In this document: positions 42,448-52,593 of the stretch, in pieces
Position numbering within the stretch: the stretch's first letter is position 1
Layout of the letters: each line of letters starts with the position of its first letter
DNA from: Eubacteriales bacterium
GTDB lineage: Bacteria > Bacillota > Clostridia > Lachnospirales > Lachnospiraceae
Assembly (NCBI GenBank): GCA_030536755.1
Contig: JAUNPJ010000002.1
Span: 1-64,000 of the forward strand
DNA length: 64,000 nucleotides
Direction of reading: 5' to 3'
The notes under the pieces: generated by a model
What the model saw: the letters and a program-made list of their open reading frames with translations, nothing else
Databases searched by the model: none
What the model was told of the DNA's origin: nothing
Position numbers and translations under genes: made by a program

Positions 42448-43824
42448 CTATAGTTCTTTCTGTCCGCGCTGCTCCAGCGGGCAATACGCAACAGTTTCCT
42501 GCACATTTTTGTAAGCAGGACGAATAATCTTATTCATATTGATCAGCTCTTCCATCCTGTGCGCGCTCCATCCGACAATACGGGCAATCGCAAACATCGG
42601 TGTATACAGCTCCAGAGGGAGATCCAGCATACTGTACACAAATCCGCTGTAGAAATCCACGTTGGCACTGACGCCTTTATAAATATGGCGCTCTCTTCCA
42701 ATCACCTGCGGTGCCAGACGTTCAATCGTATGGTACAGTTTATAATCCTTCTCTCTTCCCTTCTCTTTGGCAAGCTGTTCCACAAATCCTTTAAACACCT
42801 GTGCTCTCGGATCAGATACTGAATAAATGGCATGTCCCATACCATAGATCAGACCTGCCCGGTCAAATGCCTCTTTGCGGAGAAGCTTCACAAGATAAGC
42901 TTCAATCTCTTCCTCATCTGTAATATCATGAAGATGTTTTTTCATATCATTGATCATCTTCACAACTTTAATATTGGCGCCTCCATGTTTTGGTCCTTTC
43001 AGGGAACCAAGCGCCGCTGCAACCGTTGAATACGTGTCTGTGCCTGAAGAAGTCACCACATGGGTCGTAAATGTAGAATTGTTACCACCGCCATGCTCCA
43101 TATGCAGTACAAGCGCCAGATCAAGAACGGCTGCTTCAAATTTTGTATACTTTTTGTCCGGTCTCAACATTCGGAGAATATTCTCTGCGGTTGATAACTC
43201 TTTGGAAGGATGATGAATATAAAGACTTTTGCCTTTGATATAATGGCTGTATGCCTGATAGCCATATACGGACAGCATCGGAAAAATACTGATCAGATTC
43301 AGGCACTGACGCAGCACATTCGGCAGAGAAATATCATCGGCATTGGTATCATACGAATAAAGAGTCAGAACACTTTTTGACAGCGTATTCATCATATCCT
43401 TGCTCGGCGCCTTCATAATGACATCTCTGACGAAATTCCGGGGCAGACAGCGCTGCTGCGCCAGAAGCTTTTTGAAATCTTCCAGCTGCTGCGGCGCGGG
43501 AAGCGCACCGAAAAGCAATAAATAGGTGGTCTCCTCAAATCCAAAACGTCCCGCCTGGATAAATCCGGCCGTCAGATCCTCAATATTGATACCACGATAA
43601 AACAATTCTCCTTTACAGGGAATGGTTTTCCCGTCTTCCTCCCTGTTGGCTACAATATTGGACACTCTGGTCAGACCTGCCAGAACGCCTTTTCCATTCA
43701 GGTCACGAAGTCCTCTCTTTACATCATACTTTCCATACAGATCCAGAGCAATCTGACTGTTTGCATAACAGATCTCTGTTAACTGTTCAATCTCAGGGGT
43801 CACTTTCATGTTGAATCCTGACAT
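42448..43824 (-). CDS. gltA: Citrate synthase
   Basis: 458 aa. Condenses oxaloacetate and acetyl-CoA. Catalytic residues are visible in HMEHGGGNNSTF near 252 (first His), GMGHAIYSVSDPRA near 325 (second His) and DFYSGFVYSMLDLP near 385 (Asp). An extra N-terminal stretch of about 60 residues precedes the core, as in several clostridial enzymes. With gdhA and the aminotransferase it supports 2-oxoglutarate and glutamate synthesis. GAAAGGAGAG precedes the ATG. Confidence 0.92.
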   Translation of the reverse strand: MSGFNMKVTPEIEQLTEICYANSQIALDLYGKYDVKRGLRDLNGKGVLAGLTRVSNIVANREEDGKTIPCKGELFYRGINIEDLTAGFIQAGRFGFEETTYLLLFGALPAPQQLEDFKKLLAQQRCLPRNFVRDVIMKAPSKDMMNTLSKSVLTLYSYDTNADDISLPNVLRQCLNLISIFPMLSVYGYQAYSHYIKGKSLYIHHPSKELSTAENILRMLRPDKKYTKFEAAVLDLALVLHMEHGGGNNSTFTTHVVTSSGTDTYSTVAAALGSLKGPKHGGANIKVVKMINDMKKHLHDITDEEEIEAYLVKLLRKEAFDRAGLIYGMGHAIYSVSDPRAQVFKGFVEQLAKEKGREKDYKLYHTIERLAPQVIGRERHIYKGVSANVDFYSGFVYSMLDLPLELYTPMFAIARIVGWSAHRMEELINMNKIIRPAYKNVQETVAYCPLEQRGQKEL

Positions 43825-43853
43825 AGCATCTCTCCTTTCGTTCTGTTTTATAT

Positions 43854-43942
43854 AAAGAGAGGCTCTTGCACAAATCCTCTGCTCTCACAAGGCAAATAAA
43901 GCCCTGATCTGAGTCATAACTTTTGTGCAATAGCCCCTCTTT
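43854..43942. repeat. 89-bp element with 21-bp inverted repeats
   Basis: Terminal repeats 43854-43874 and 43922-43942 match at 19 of 21 positions. The 47-bp middle itself forms a hairpin (CTCA...TGAG enclosing AGGGC/GCCTT). The whole element could fold as one long stem-loop in the leader of citrate synthase, or be a non-autonomous mobile repeat. No target duplication is evident. A 60-codon ORF across it looks spurious. Confidence 0.65.
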
Positions 43943-43994
43943 GAATAGCATAACATAATTTTCTTTTTTTTGCAACCGCTTCCAGCGTCGGCTC

Positions 43995-45212
43995 TTATTT
44001 CTGCCTGTAAGTACTCAGGAAATCACGGAATTTATCCATCGCAATCTTCAGTTCCGGAACGGAAGGCAGATAAACGATACGGAAATGATCCGGCTCCATC
44101 CAGTTAAAGCCCCGTCCGCGGACCAGAAGTACCCGTTTTTCTCTCAGGAAATCCAGCACAAACTGTTCGTCATCTGTAATATTGAATTTCTTGGTATCGA
44201 TTTTCGGGAAAATATAAAACGCCGCCTGCGGTTTCACCACACTGATTCCCGGAATGTCTTTCAATGCTTTGTAAATATACTCTCTCTGTTCATACACTCT
44301 TCCGCCCGGTTTGATATAATCCTTGACGCTCTGGTAACCGCCAAGACAGGTCTGGATAATCGCCTGCGCCGGTACATTCGAGCAAAGACGCATGGAGGAA
44401 AGCATATTGATTCCCTGAATATATCCCTGTGCCTTTGATTTATCACCGCTTAATACCATCCAGCCCACACGGAAACCGGCAATCATATGAGATTTCGACA
44501 GACCACTAAACGTTACGCAGAACAAATCCGGTGCCAAAGATGCAATGGAAATGTGCTCTTTTCCATCAAAGACGAGGCGATCATAAATCTCATCAGAGAA
44601 AATGATCAACTCATGTTCTCTTGCAATCTGCACAATCTGCTCCAAAATCTCCTTCGGATACAACGCTCCTGTCGGGTTGTTTGGATTGATGATAACGATT
44701 GCCTTTGTCTTATCGGTTACTTTTTTCTTCATATCCTCAATATCCGGATACCAGTTTGCCTGCTCATCACAGATATAATGTACCGCTTTTCCGCCTGCCA
44801 GATTGGCAGTTGCTGTCCACAGCGGGTAATCCGGTGCCGGGATCAGAATCTCATCTCCATCATCGAGCAGCGCCGACATACAGAGATTGATCAGCTCACT
44901 GACTCCATTTCCCGTATAAATGTCGTTCATTCCCACATTCGGAATGCCTTTTAACTGGCAATACTGCATAATGGCTTTTCTTGCGGAGAAAATACCTTTG
45001 GAATCGGAATAGCCCTGGCTGTCACGAATCGAACTCATCATATCCAGGATGACCTCCTCCGGCGCACTGAAGCCGAACGTGGCAGGATTTCCAATGTTCA
45101 GGCGCAGAACTTCCATCCCGTTTTCAATCATACGGTTGGCTTCGTCCACAACCGGTCCCCGCACATCGTAAAGTACATTGTCAAGTTTTCTTGATTTTTC
45201 AAACTGTCTCAT
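43995..45212 (-). CDS. alaA: Class I/II PLP-dependent aminotransferase (AlaA-like)
   Basis: 405 aa. PLP Lys in TFSGLSKSHMIAGFRVGWM near 240; NPNNPTGALYPKE near 180; FSDEIYDRLVFDG near 208. Overall similarity to glutamate-pyruvate aminotransferases (AlaA/AlaC). The exact amino donor is inferred. Its ATG overlaps the nhaC stop (ATGA), so it is translationally coupled to the transporter. Confidence 0.88.
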   Translation of the reverse strand: MRQFEKSRKLDNVLYDVRGPVVDEANRMIENGMEVLRLNIGNPATFGFSAPEEVILDMMSSIRDSQGYSDSKGIFSARKAIMQYCQLKGIPNVGMNDIYTGNGVSELINLCMSALLDDGDEILIPAPDYPLWTATANLAGGKAVHYICDEQANWYPDIEDMKKKVTDKTKAIVIINPNNPTGALYPKEILEQIVQIAREHELIIFSDEIYDRLVFDGKEHISIASLAPDLFCVTFSGLSKSHMIAGFRVGWMVLSGDKSKAQGYIQGINMLSSMRLCSNVPAQAIIQTCLGGYQSVKDYIKPGGRVYEQREYIYKALKDIPGISVVKPQAAFYIFPKIDTKKFNITDDEQFVLDFLREKRVLLVRGRGFNWMEPDHFRIVYLPSVPELKIAMDKFRDFLSTYRQK

Positions 45213-46498
45213 TTTTTTTTGTCCTTTCTCAAAAAAATAAATAGTACCGCACTGATTGCCATCAAAATTGGATAATACAGATACGGCATAATTGCAAAAG
45301 GCGTCAGCCCGGTCAGGCTGGCCGCCGAAAGCAGCTGTGCACCATAGGGAATGATTCCCTGCCCAACAGACGCAAAAATATCCAGAAGCGATGCGGAACG
45401 TTTTGGAGATACCCCAAAATCATTGCTGATTTCCTTGGCAATCGGACCTGCGATCACAATTGCCACCGTATTATTGGCTGTACAGGCATCTACCAGAAGT
45501 GCCAAAATCGCAATGCCAACCTCTGCTCCCTTTGGACTGTTGATTCTCTTGTGAATAAAATGAAGGATAAAATCAATGCCCCCATATTCCTTCACAAGTG
45601 CTACAATACAAGCCACAATGATCGAAATCACGGTGATGTCATACATACCATTGACGCCGCTTCCCATACCGACAAAAATTTCCCCAACAGGAATCATCCC
45701 CGTAGCGACGCCGACAATCACCGACAAGACCGTTCCGGCGATCAGAACCAGAAAAACATTGATTCCAATGAGAGCCCCGACAAGAACTACAAGGTATGGA
45801 ATGACCTGCCAGATATTATACGTGTAGGCTTCCGTCATGCTGAAATCCGTATTTCTCGTCAGGATCAAAAAAATCACAATCGTCAGAACTGCCGCCGGCA
45901 GCACAATAAAGAAATTGGCCCGGAACTTGTCTTTCATCTCGCATCCCTGTGTCTTGACCGCCGCAATCGTGGTATCCGAAATCATGGACAGGTTATCGCC
46001 AAACATCGCACCACAGACAACAGCACCGATACAGATCGGCAGCGCAAATCCTGTCTTCTCACTCATACTCACTGCGATAGGCGCAAGTGCTGCGATCGTC
46101 CCCATCGAAGTTCCCATGGAAATCGAGATAAAACATCCGATGATAAAAAGTCCTACCACCGCTATCTTTGCCGGAAGAATGGACAATCCCAGCGAAACCG
46201 TACTCTCTGCTCCCCCCGCTGCTGTCACCGCACCGGAAAAAGCTCCTGCGCACAGAAAGATCAGACTCATCGTGATGATATTCTCATCTCCTACCCCTTT
46301 TGTAATCACTTTGATCTTCTCATCAAAATTCAATGATGGATTCTGAAAAAATGCTACCATAAGCGCAATCAGAAATCCAATGATTGCCGGCATGCTGTAA
46401 AAATCACCCGTAAGAAATCCCGATCCAAGAAAAATCACCAGAAAGACCAAAATCGGAAGAAGGGCAGACGCTCTCCCCTTGTTCGCATTTTCACTCAT
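45209..46498 (-). CDS. NhaC-family Na+/H+ or sodium-coupled antiporter
   Basis: 429 aa with about eleven membrane segments. NhaC family hallmarks: GTSMGTIAALAPIAV near 129, GAMFGDNLSMISDTT near 163 and LVDACTANNTVAIVIAG near 338. Members include true Na+/H+ antiporters and organic-acid/Na+ exchangers (MleN type). Coupling to an aminotransferase hints at an amino- or organic-acid substrate, which is inference. AAAGGGGG precedes the ATG; the promoter is not clear. Confidence 0.84.
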   Translation of the reverse strand: MSENANKGRASALLPILVFLVIFLGSGFLTGDFYSMPAIIGFLIALMVAFFQNPSLNFDEKIKVITKGVGDENIITMSLIFLCAGAFSGAVTAAGGAESTVSLGLSILPAKIAVVGLFIIGCFISISMGTSMGTIAALAPIAVSMSEKTGFALPICIGAVVCGAMFGDNLSMISDTTIAAVKTQGCEMKDKFRANFFIVLPAAVLTIVIFLILTRNTDFSMTEAYTYNIWQVIPYLVVLVGALIGINVFLVLIAGTVLSVIVGVATGMIPVGEIFVGMGSGVNGMYDITVISIIVACIVALVKEYGGIDFILHFIHKRINSPKGAEVGIAILALLVDACTANNTVAIVIAGPIAKEISNDFGVSPKRSASLLDIFASVGQGIIPYGAQLLSAASLTGLTPFAIMPYLYYPILMAISAVLFIFLRKDKKK

Positions 46499-46589
46499 GT
46501 ATCATATCCCCCTTTATGCTTCTTTCCTATATAATCTCATATTGTTCCCTCTGAAACAACCTTTCTTTTTGAATTTGTAAAAAAAAAAC

Positions 46590-46618
46590 TTTTCAATCGG
46601 CCCAGACTATTGTATAAT
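46590..46618 (+). promoter_or_regulatory. Sigma-A promoter of gdhA
   Basis: TTTTCA (46590-46595), 17-bp spacer, TATAAT (46613-46618). The leader contains a short dyad AAAGCG-ATTTAG-CGCTTT at about 46628-46645. Confidence 0.7.
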
Positions 46619-46651
46619 AACTCCTGTAAAAAAAGCGATTTAGCGCTTTAA

Positions 46652-48019
<1,368 letters not shown>

Positions 48020-48048
48020 TTCAATATCTTTCGATGTTACCTTACTAT

Positions 48049-48092
48049 AAAAAAAGAGATTGCTGCAATTGCTGCAGCAGTCTCTTTTTTTT
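48049..48092. terminator. Bidirectional terminator, gdhA
   Basis: AAAAAGAGA-TGCTGCA stem with TGCAGCA-TCTCTTTTTTTT; A- and T-runs on both sides serve two convergent genes. Confidence 0.85.
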
Positions 48093-48096
48093 CACG

Positions 48097-50682
48097 TCAT
48101 GACTTCTTATAGTAACCGCACACTGTACGCTCATTCAGAATATCCGAAAAGAGCATCAGATTTTTTTCACTCATATCCCGAATACGGATGATATCCTGAT
48201 AATCTGCAAGATTTGGAAAGAGCTTCGGCAGAAGATTTTCGTATTTGTGGAAAAAGCTTCTGTCAAATTTTCTGGTACGGCTGTCCTCAAACAGCGCCAC
48301 ATAGAAAATACCCGCTTCCACCAGATCCTGAAACATATGGCTTCCATAAGAAAGCTCCGGCATATAGCCAGTCGAGCTGTCCGAAATCTCTCCGATCGCA
48401 CTAAATTGTGTAATATCTGCAAAAGCTACCGGAACGCCAAGATCCGGTGAAGAAGTTCCGATTCTTCCCGGAGCAAGAAACATCAGCTTTGCATCCGGCT
48501 CATGCTCCTTAAACCATCCATTGATGATTCCGATTGCTCTGGAAATCTCACCTTTCCTCGCATACGGAAAACGATAATACGCCATCGGACTTACACATAC
48601 AACCTTATCAATCTTCATCTTACGGGAACCTCCCATCGAAGACCCGTTGATATCGAACATGATATTTTCCTCGCGAAGCTTTGGTATCTTCACCTTTCCC
48701 TGATTCATGCCGATCTGAAGAGGGCGGCATTGCAGAAGGTTGAACACATACTCCCCATCTTCCGTGAAATTAATCGTAAATTCAATATCAACCGGATACT
48801 TGTACTGCTCCTGCAGCATATGCAGCAGAGTCTTCATATCCTGAATAAATTCCCTGTTTTTGACCAGACCATGGCAGCTTGCAAACAGCACCTCTCTTCG
48901 CTCGCCCCGGTCCATAAACATCCGCTCTGCATCGTGATCATGTTCGAACACCATATCCTTATACCATTTGGGAAGCTCTGCCTGCATGGAGTTAATCCTT
49001 CGGCTGCGCAGAGAGCAGGTCGTATAATCCAGAACATCCAGCTTGCTCTGGGAAAACTTATGCCGATCTGCCGTATTCGTCAGAGGGGATTTGTCGGGAC
49101 GATCCAGGCTGACAATTCTCGGATAACTTCCCGTGCGGTCTACCGCCTGGGTTCCCAATCCAACCACGAGACGCAGCATACCTGCGGACGGGTCCATCTC
49201 GGAATCCCATCGGTAGGCACTACAGGAATAACCCACTCCAGCTGCATTCGGCATAAAGAAATCCTCATAGCGGGTACCCGATACACGCTGGATGAGAATA
49301 GCCATCTGCTCATCCCCTTCCTCCAGGCCGCGCTGTCGGCGGTATTCCAGCGCAGAGCGATCCATGGTACTGGCATATACTGTTCTCACAGCATTTTCCA
49401 GCGCCTCCTGCCGCTCCTCAATCGTTCCGACATTGATACAAAAAACAGACTCATACTTTCCGGCAAACGCATTTCCGAACCCATCCTCCTGCAGACTGCT
49501 TGAACGCACGATGATCGGACGCTCTCCGAAGTAATCGAGCATTCTCGTGAACTGTCTTCGCACTGCAGGCGGAAACTTTCCATTGACAAAGCATTTTTTC
49601 ATCTCATCAGCCATCGCAAAGTATCCATCTTTTGTTTTCTGCGTGATCCACTGTTTCCAATAACCATTGTATACAATATAACTGTAAAAAACATCCGAGC
49701 CCACATAGTACGAATCGTGGGGCTCCATCTTTGGATAGAGCTCCGGCAGGAAAATCTGCACCAGTTTTCTCGCAAGAAGCATACCACAGGCCTTCCCGCC
49801 AATGCCGCCGCTGCCAATAATACGATTATATAGAAGGAAATAGTCTTCCGGCGTGTAATATTTCAACAGCATCTTTTTCACCTGCGGATCACGGCTCATC
49901 ATGTTTTCACACAGGGTACGTTTTGTTTTTGCAGAGAATTTTCCTTTAGAATATTCCATTCTCGCCCAGCTCACAAAGCGGTCCCAGCTGTCCAGATCCT
50001 GATTTTTCGTCAGGTGCGTCTGCTGATCCACAATCTGATAGAAGCGGCTTACCCCGATGCCATCCTCCAGCGCATCGAATTCTTCTGTCTTTCGGTTGTA
50101 ATGATGCGGCAGAAACATCGTTTTGGAGTGTCTGCGCCACACCTTTGACGGCTTCATGTAGATTTCTCCATAGCCGGAAAAAATATCAATAAAAAGCTGC
50201 GTCGTATCGTGAATCTGATCCACGGCATCGTGCGAATGTTCCCCCCTTGTGACTGGAAAATAGGCTACCGTATCCAGTTCAAACAGATACGGACAGGTCA
50301 CGCGGAAAAAATTACCCATCATCAGATCCGTCGACCACTGTACCTGCAGGTTGGAAAGACTGTCGAACACATAAAATGCATCTCTTCCCTCTTTCGTGAT
50401 CACATGGCGCACTGCAATCGTAAAGCTCTCAAATCCATCCTCCGGATGAAATTCATAAATTTTCACACCTTCCTGCGGTTCTACCAGCGGCTCATGGTTT
50501 GCAAAACGCATGTAAATGAGATTCCTTCCATCCGCAATTGCCTGTTTCACAAACGGATCAACAACAAATTTGTAATCCTCAAATTTTGCCACCTGCCAGA
50601 CGACATTATCCCCCATACGGATGTAATCCAACATGCTGTCCATTCCGGGAATCCCTGATTTTACCTTCTCAAATGCTGCCAT
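48097..50682 (-). CDS. PEP/pyruvate-binding domain protein with RecA/KaiC-like N-terminus
   Basis: 861 aa from the ATG at 50682 (AAAGGAGG 7 nt upstream; in-frame starts at 50688 and 50781 are worse placed). Residues 1-200 resemble a KaiC/RecA-type fold (FEKVKSGIPGMDSMLDYI, IYMRFANHEPL, FYVFDSLSNLQ) but lack a Walker A motif. Residues about 310-700 match the PPDK/PEP-synthase N-terminal nucleotide domain (RPIIVRSSSLQEDGFGNAFAG near 390, FNLLQCRPLQ near 690). The catalytic phospho-His domain and PEP barrel of true PEP synthases are not seen; the last 160 residues are unassigned. A conventional PEP synthase or PPDK is therefore unlikely. Isolated between two terminators. Confidence 0.8.
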   Translation of the reverse strand: MAAFEKVKSGIPGMDSMLDYIRMGDNVVWQVAKFEDYKFVVDPFVKQAIADGRNLIYMRFANHEPLVEPQEGVKIYEFHPEDGFESFTIAVRHVITKEGRDAFYVFDSLSNLQVQWSTDLMMGNFFRVTCPYLFELDTVAYFPVTRGEHSHDAVDQIHDTTQLFIDIFSGYGEIYMKPSKVWRRHSKTMFLPHHYNRKTEEFDALEDGIGVSRFYQIVDQQTHLTKNQDLDSWDRFVSWARMEYSKGKFSAKTKRTLCENMMSRDPQVKKMLLKYYTPEDYFLLYNRIIGSGGIGGKACGMLLARKLVQIFLPELYPKMEPHDSYYVGSDVFYSYIVYNGYWKQWITQKTKDGYFAMADEMKKCFVNGKFPPAVRRQFTRMLDYFGERPIIVRSSSLQEDGFGNAFAGKYESVFCINVGTIEERQEALENAVRTVYASTMDRSALEYRRQRGLEEGDEQMAILIQRVSGTRYEDFFMPNAAGVGYSCSAYRWDSEMDPSAGMLRLVVGLGTQAVDRTGSYPRIVSLDRPDKSPLTNTADRHKFSQSKLDVLDYTTCSLRSRRINSMQAELPKWYKDMVFEHDHDAERMFMDRGERREVLFASCHGLVKNREFIQDMKTLLHMLQEQYKYPVDIEFTINFTEDGEYVFNLLQCRPLQIGMNQGKVKIPKLREENIMFDINGSSMGGSRKMKIDKVVCVSPMAYYRFPYARKGEISRAIGIINGWFKEHEPDAKLMFLAPGRIGTSSPDLGVPVAFADITQFSAIGEISDSSTGYMPELSYGSHMFQDLVEAGIFYVALFEDSRTRKFDRSFFHKYENLLPKLFPNLADYQDIIRIRDMSEKNLMLFSDILNERTVCGYYKKS

Positions 50683-50714
50683 ACACATTCCTCCTTTTAC
50701 TTTTTCTTCCAAAA

Positions 50715-50750
50715 AAGCCAAAAAAGGACAGAGGAAATCATCCTCCGTCC
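50715..50750 (-). terminator. Intrinsic terminator of coaBC
   Basis: Minus strand GGACGGAGGA/TCCTCTGTCC (one G-U) with a 5-nt loop and TTTTTTGGCTTTTTT tail. Confidence 0.85.
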
Positions 50751-50769
50751 CCATTGACGTTATCTGGTC

Positions 50770-50787
50770 GTTACTGTTCACAGTAAC
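50770..50787. promoter_or_regulatory. 18-bp perfect palindrome
   Basis: GTTACTGTTCACAGTAAC, 8-bp arms around TC-equivalent centre, between the coaBC stop and its terminator. Too tight to be a good RNA hairpin, so it looks like a protein-binding site, but no promoter is obvious beside it. Confidence 0.35.
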
Positions 50788-50794
50788 ATCTGTT

Positions 50795-51982
50795 CTACAT
50801 TTTTAATATTTGATTCAGAATCTGGTGCGACACTTCTTCCTTACTCATCATCTCCAGCTCAATGACCTCTTCACGAGTGATCAAAGTCATCACATTCGTG
50901 TCCGTACCAAAGCCGGCTCCCGCTACCTTGAGATTGTTCGCTGCAACCATGTCCAGGTTTTTCTTCACCAGCTTGGCCCTCGAATTCTCCAGCATATTCT
51001 GCGTTTCCATGGAAAATCCGCACAGGAACTGTCCCTCCCGTTTGTGTTCTCCCAGGTATTTCAGAATATCATTCGTGCGCTCAAGAGGAATACTCATCTG
51101 TCCTTCTGCCTTTTTCACCTTCTCGTCACTGGCATGCACCGGACGGTAATCCGCCACCGCAGCCGCCTTGATGATAATATCCTGGCTGTCACTTCTGGAA
51201 GTAACTGCCTCATACATATCCTGCGCAGAAGTCACAGGAACCAGCTTCACTCCAAGCGGTGCCTTCAGTTCCACCTTTCCGCTGACCAGCGTCACCTCAG
51301 CGCCGCGCTGTGCGCATGCTCTCGCCAATGCATATCCCATCTTTCCCGTTGAGTGATTCGTAATATAGCGAACCGGATCAATTGCCTCCATGGTCGGTCC
51401 TGCAGTTACCAGCACTTTCTTTCCCTTCATATCCTTCTCATGGGAAACTGCCAGCTGAATATGTTCCAGCAGTACCTCCGGTTCCGGCATTTTTCCGGCT
51501 CCCGTATCTTTGCATGCCAGATATCCAACTGCCGGCTCGATCACCTGCATTCCGTAATGCTGCAGGATTCCAAGATTATCCTGTACGATCGGATTTTCAT
51601 ACATTCGGGTATTCATGGCTGGAGCCACAAGAATCGGACACTGGCAGGCGAGTGCAGTCGTCGTGAGCATATCGTCTGCAATGCCGTGCGCAAGCTTTGC
51701 GATCACATTGGCACTGGCCGGTGCGACCATCAGAAGATCTGCCTGCTTTGCCAGAGCCACATGTTCTACATTATATTGAAAATTACGATCAAACGTATCG
51801 ACCAGACATTTATGAGAAGTCAGCGTCTCAAACGTAATCGGATTGATAAAATTCTCTGCATTCTCTGTCATCAATACATGCACATTTGCCTGCTGCTTGA
51901 CAAGCGCACTGGCCAGATACGCAATTTTATATGCCGCAATACTTCCGGTCACTGCCAGAAGAATCGTTTTATTCTTTAACAT
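50795..51982 (-). CDS. coaBC: Bifunctional CoaBC (phosphopantothenoylcysteine decarboxylase/synthetase)
   Basis: 395 aa, normal fused length. CoaC part (1-about 180): flavin motif TGSIAAYKIA near 12, catalytic His in QYNVEHVALAKQADLL near 75, PAMNTRMYENP near 115. CoaB part (190-395): TAGPTMEAIDPVRYITNHSTGKMG near 195 and AAAVADYRP near 275. Two steps of coenzyme A synthesis. AAAGGAG precedes the ATG. Divergent from an Rrf2 regulator. Confidence 0.96.
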   Translation of the reverse strand: MLKNKTILLAVTGSIAAYKIAYLASALVKQQANVHVLMTENAENFINPITFETLTSHKCLVDTFDRNFQYNVEHVALAKQADLLMVAPASANVIAKLAHGIADDMLTTTALACQCPILVAPAMNTRMYENPIVQDNLGILQHYGMQVIEPAVGYLACKDTGAGKMPEPEVLLEHIQLAVSHEKDMKGKKVLVTAGPTMEAIDPVRYITNHSTGKMGYALARACAQRGAEVTLVSGKVELKAPLGVKLVPVTSAQDMYEAVTSRSDSQDIIIKAAAVADYRPVHASDEKVKKAEGQMSIPLERTNDILKYLGEHKREGQFLCGFSMETQNMLENSRAKLVKKNLDMVAANNLKVAGAGFGTDTNVMTLITREEVIELEMMSKEEVSHQILNQILKM

Positions 51983-52010
51983 ATGGTAACTCCTTTGTTT
52001 GATTAGTACC

Positions 52011-52038
52011 AGTATAACATATTTTCCTTCTTGATTAA
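52011..52038 (-). promoter_or_regulatory. Promoter of coaBC
   Basis: Minus strand TTAATC (52033-52038), 16-bp spacer, extended TGTTATACT (-10 at 52011-52016). Its -35 overlaps that of the divergent Rrf2 promoter. Confidence 0.6.
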
Positions 52039-52060
52039 ATATAGAAAAACGATATATAAT
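52031..52060 (+). promoter_or_regulatory. Promoter of the Rrf2 gene
   Basis: TTGATT (52031-52036), 18-bp spacer, TATAAT (52055-52060). Downstream, GATAT...ATATC (52051-52069) forms a weak dyad over the -10. Confidence 0.7.
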
Positions 52061-52094
52061 AGGAATATCTAAAAATTTTTATTGAGGTGATGAC

Positions 52095-52532
52095 GTGAAA
52101 ATTTCTACAAAAGGAAGATACGCTCTGCGAATGATGCTGGATTTGGCCCAGCACCAGCAAGAGGGATATATCGCACTCAAAGACATCGCACAGCGTCAGA
52201 ATATTTCAAAAAAATATCTGGAACAGATTGTACCGCTTCTGCACAAATCTCAAGTACTGAAAACAAATCGCGGCTCGCGCGGCGGTTATATGCTGGCCAA
52301 AGCTCCCGATCAATATACCGTCGGCGACGTTCTCAGGATCACAGAGGGAAGCCTGGCACCTGTGGCATGTCTGGAGGATGATCCGATTCAATGCGAACGC
52401 AGCAATGTCTGTCCCACCCTTTATGTCTGGCAGGGACTTTACAAAGCAATCAATGATTATGTAGACAGCATCACCCTGCAGGATATTCTGGATACCAACC
52501 GGGAGCATGGCATGTATGACTTCTATATTTAA
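52095..52532 (+). CDS. Rrf2-family regulator with Cys triad
   Basis: 145 aa starting at GTG with GAGGTGATG upstream. N-terminal KISTKGRYALRMMLDLAQH, recognition region NISKKYLEQIVPLL near 35, wing NRGSRGGYMLAKAPDQYTV near 59. Ligand-like C-x7-C-x5-C (CLEDDPIQCERSNVC, about 92-106), as in IscR and relatives. Resembles IscR/CymR-type regulators; target unknown. It shares a 112-bp intergenic region with coaBC, which may be a target. Confidence 0.9.
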   Translation: MKISTKGRYALRMMLDLAQHQQEGYIALKDIAQRQNISKKYLEQIVPLLHKSQVLKTNRGSRGGYMLAKAPDQYTVGDVLRITEGSLAPVACLEDDPIQCERSNVCPTLYVWQGLYKAINDYVDSITLQDILDTNREHGMYDFYI

Positions 52533-52542
52533 GATCTGAGCA

Positions 52543-52589
52543 AAAAAACAGCCTCTGTGCAGAATTCTCTGACACAGGGACTGTTTTTC
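52543..52589. terminator. Bidirectional terminator, Rrf2/GH25
   Basis: AAAAACAG...CTGTG/CACAG...CTGTTTTT stem between convergent genes. Confidence 0.75.
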
Positions 52590-52593
52590 ACTT

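Noticed and set aside
43793..43975. 60-codon frame across the inverted-repeat element
   Set aside because: It overlaps the citrate synthase start and the hairpin, and has no ribosome site.
45551..46336. 261-codon His/Asn/Arg-rich frame antisense to nhaC
   Set aside because: The composition is that expected from reading hydrophobic codons backwards.
48502..49503. 333-codon open frame antisense to the PEP/pyruvate-binding gene
   Set aside because: No recognisable domain, and a low-complexity reverse-complement composition.
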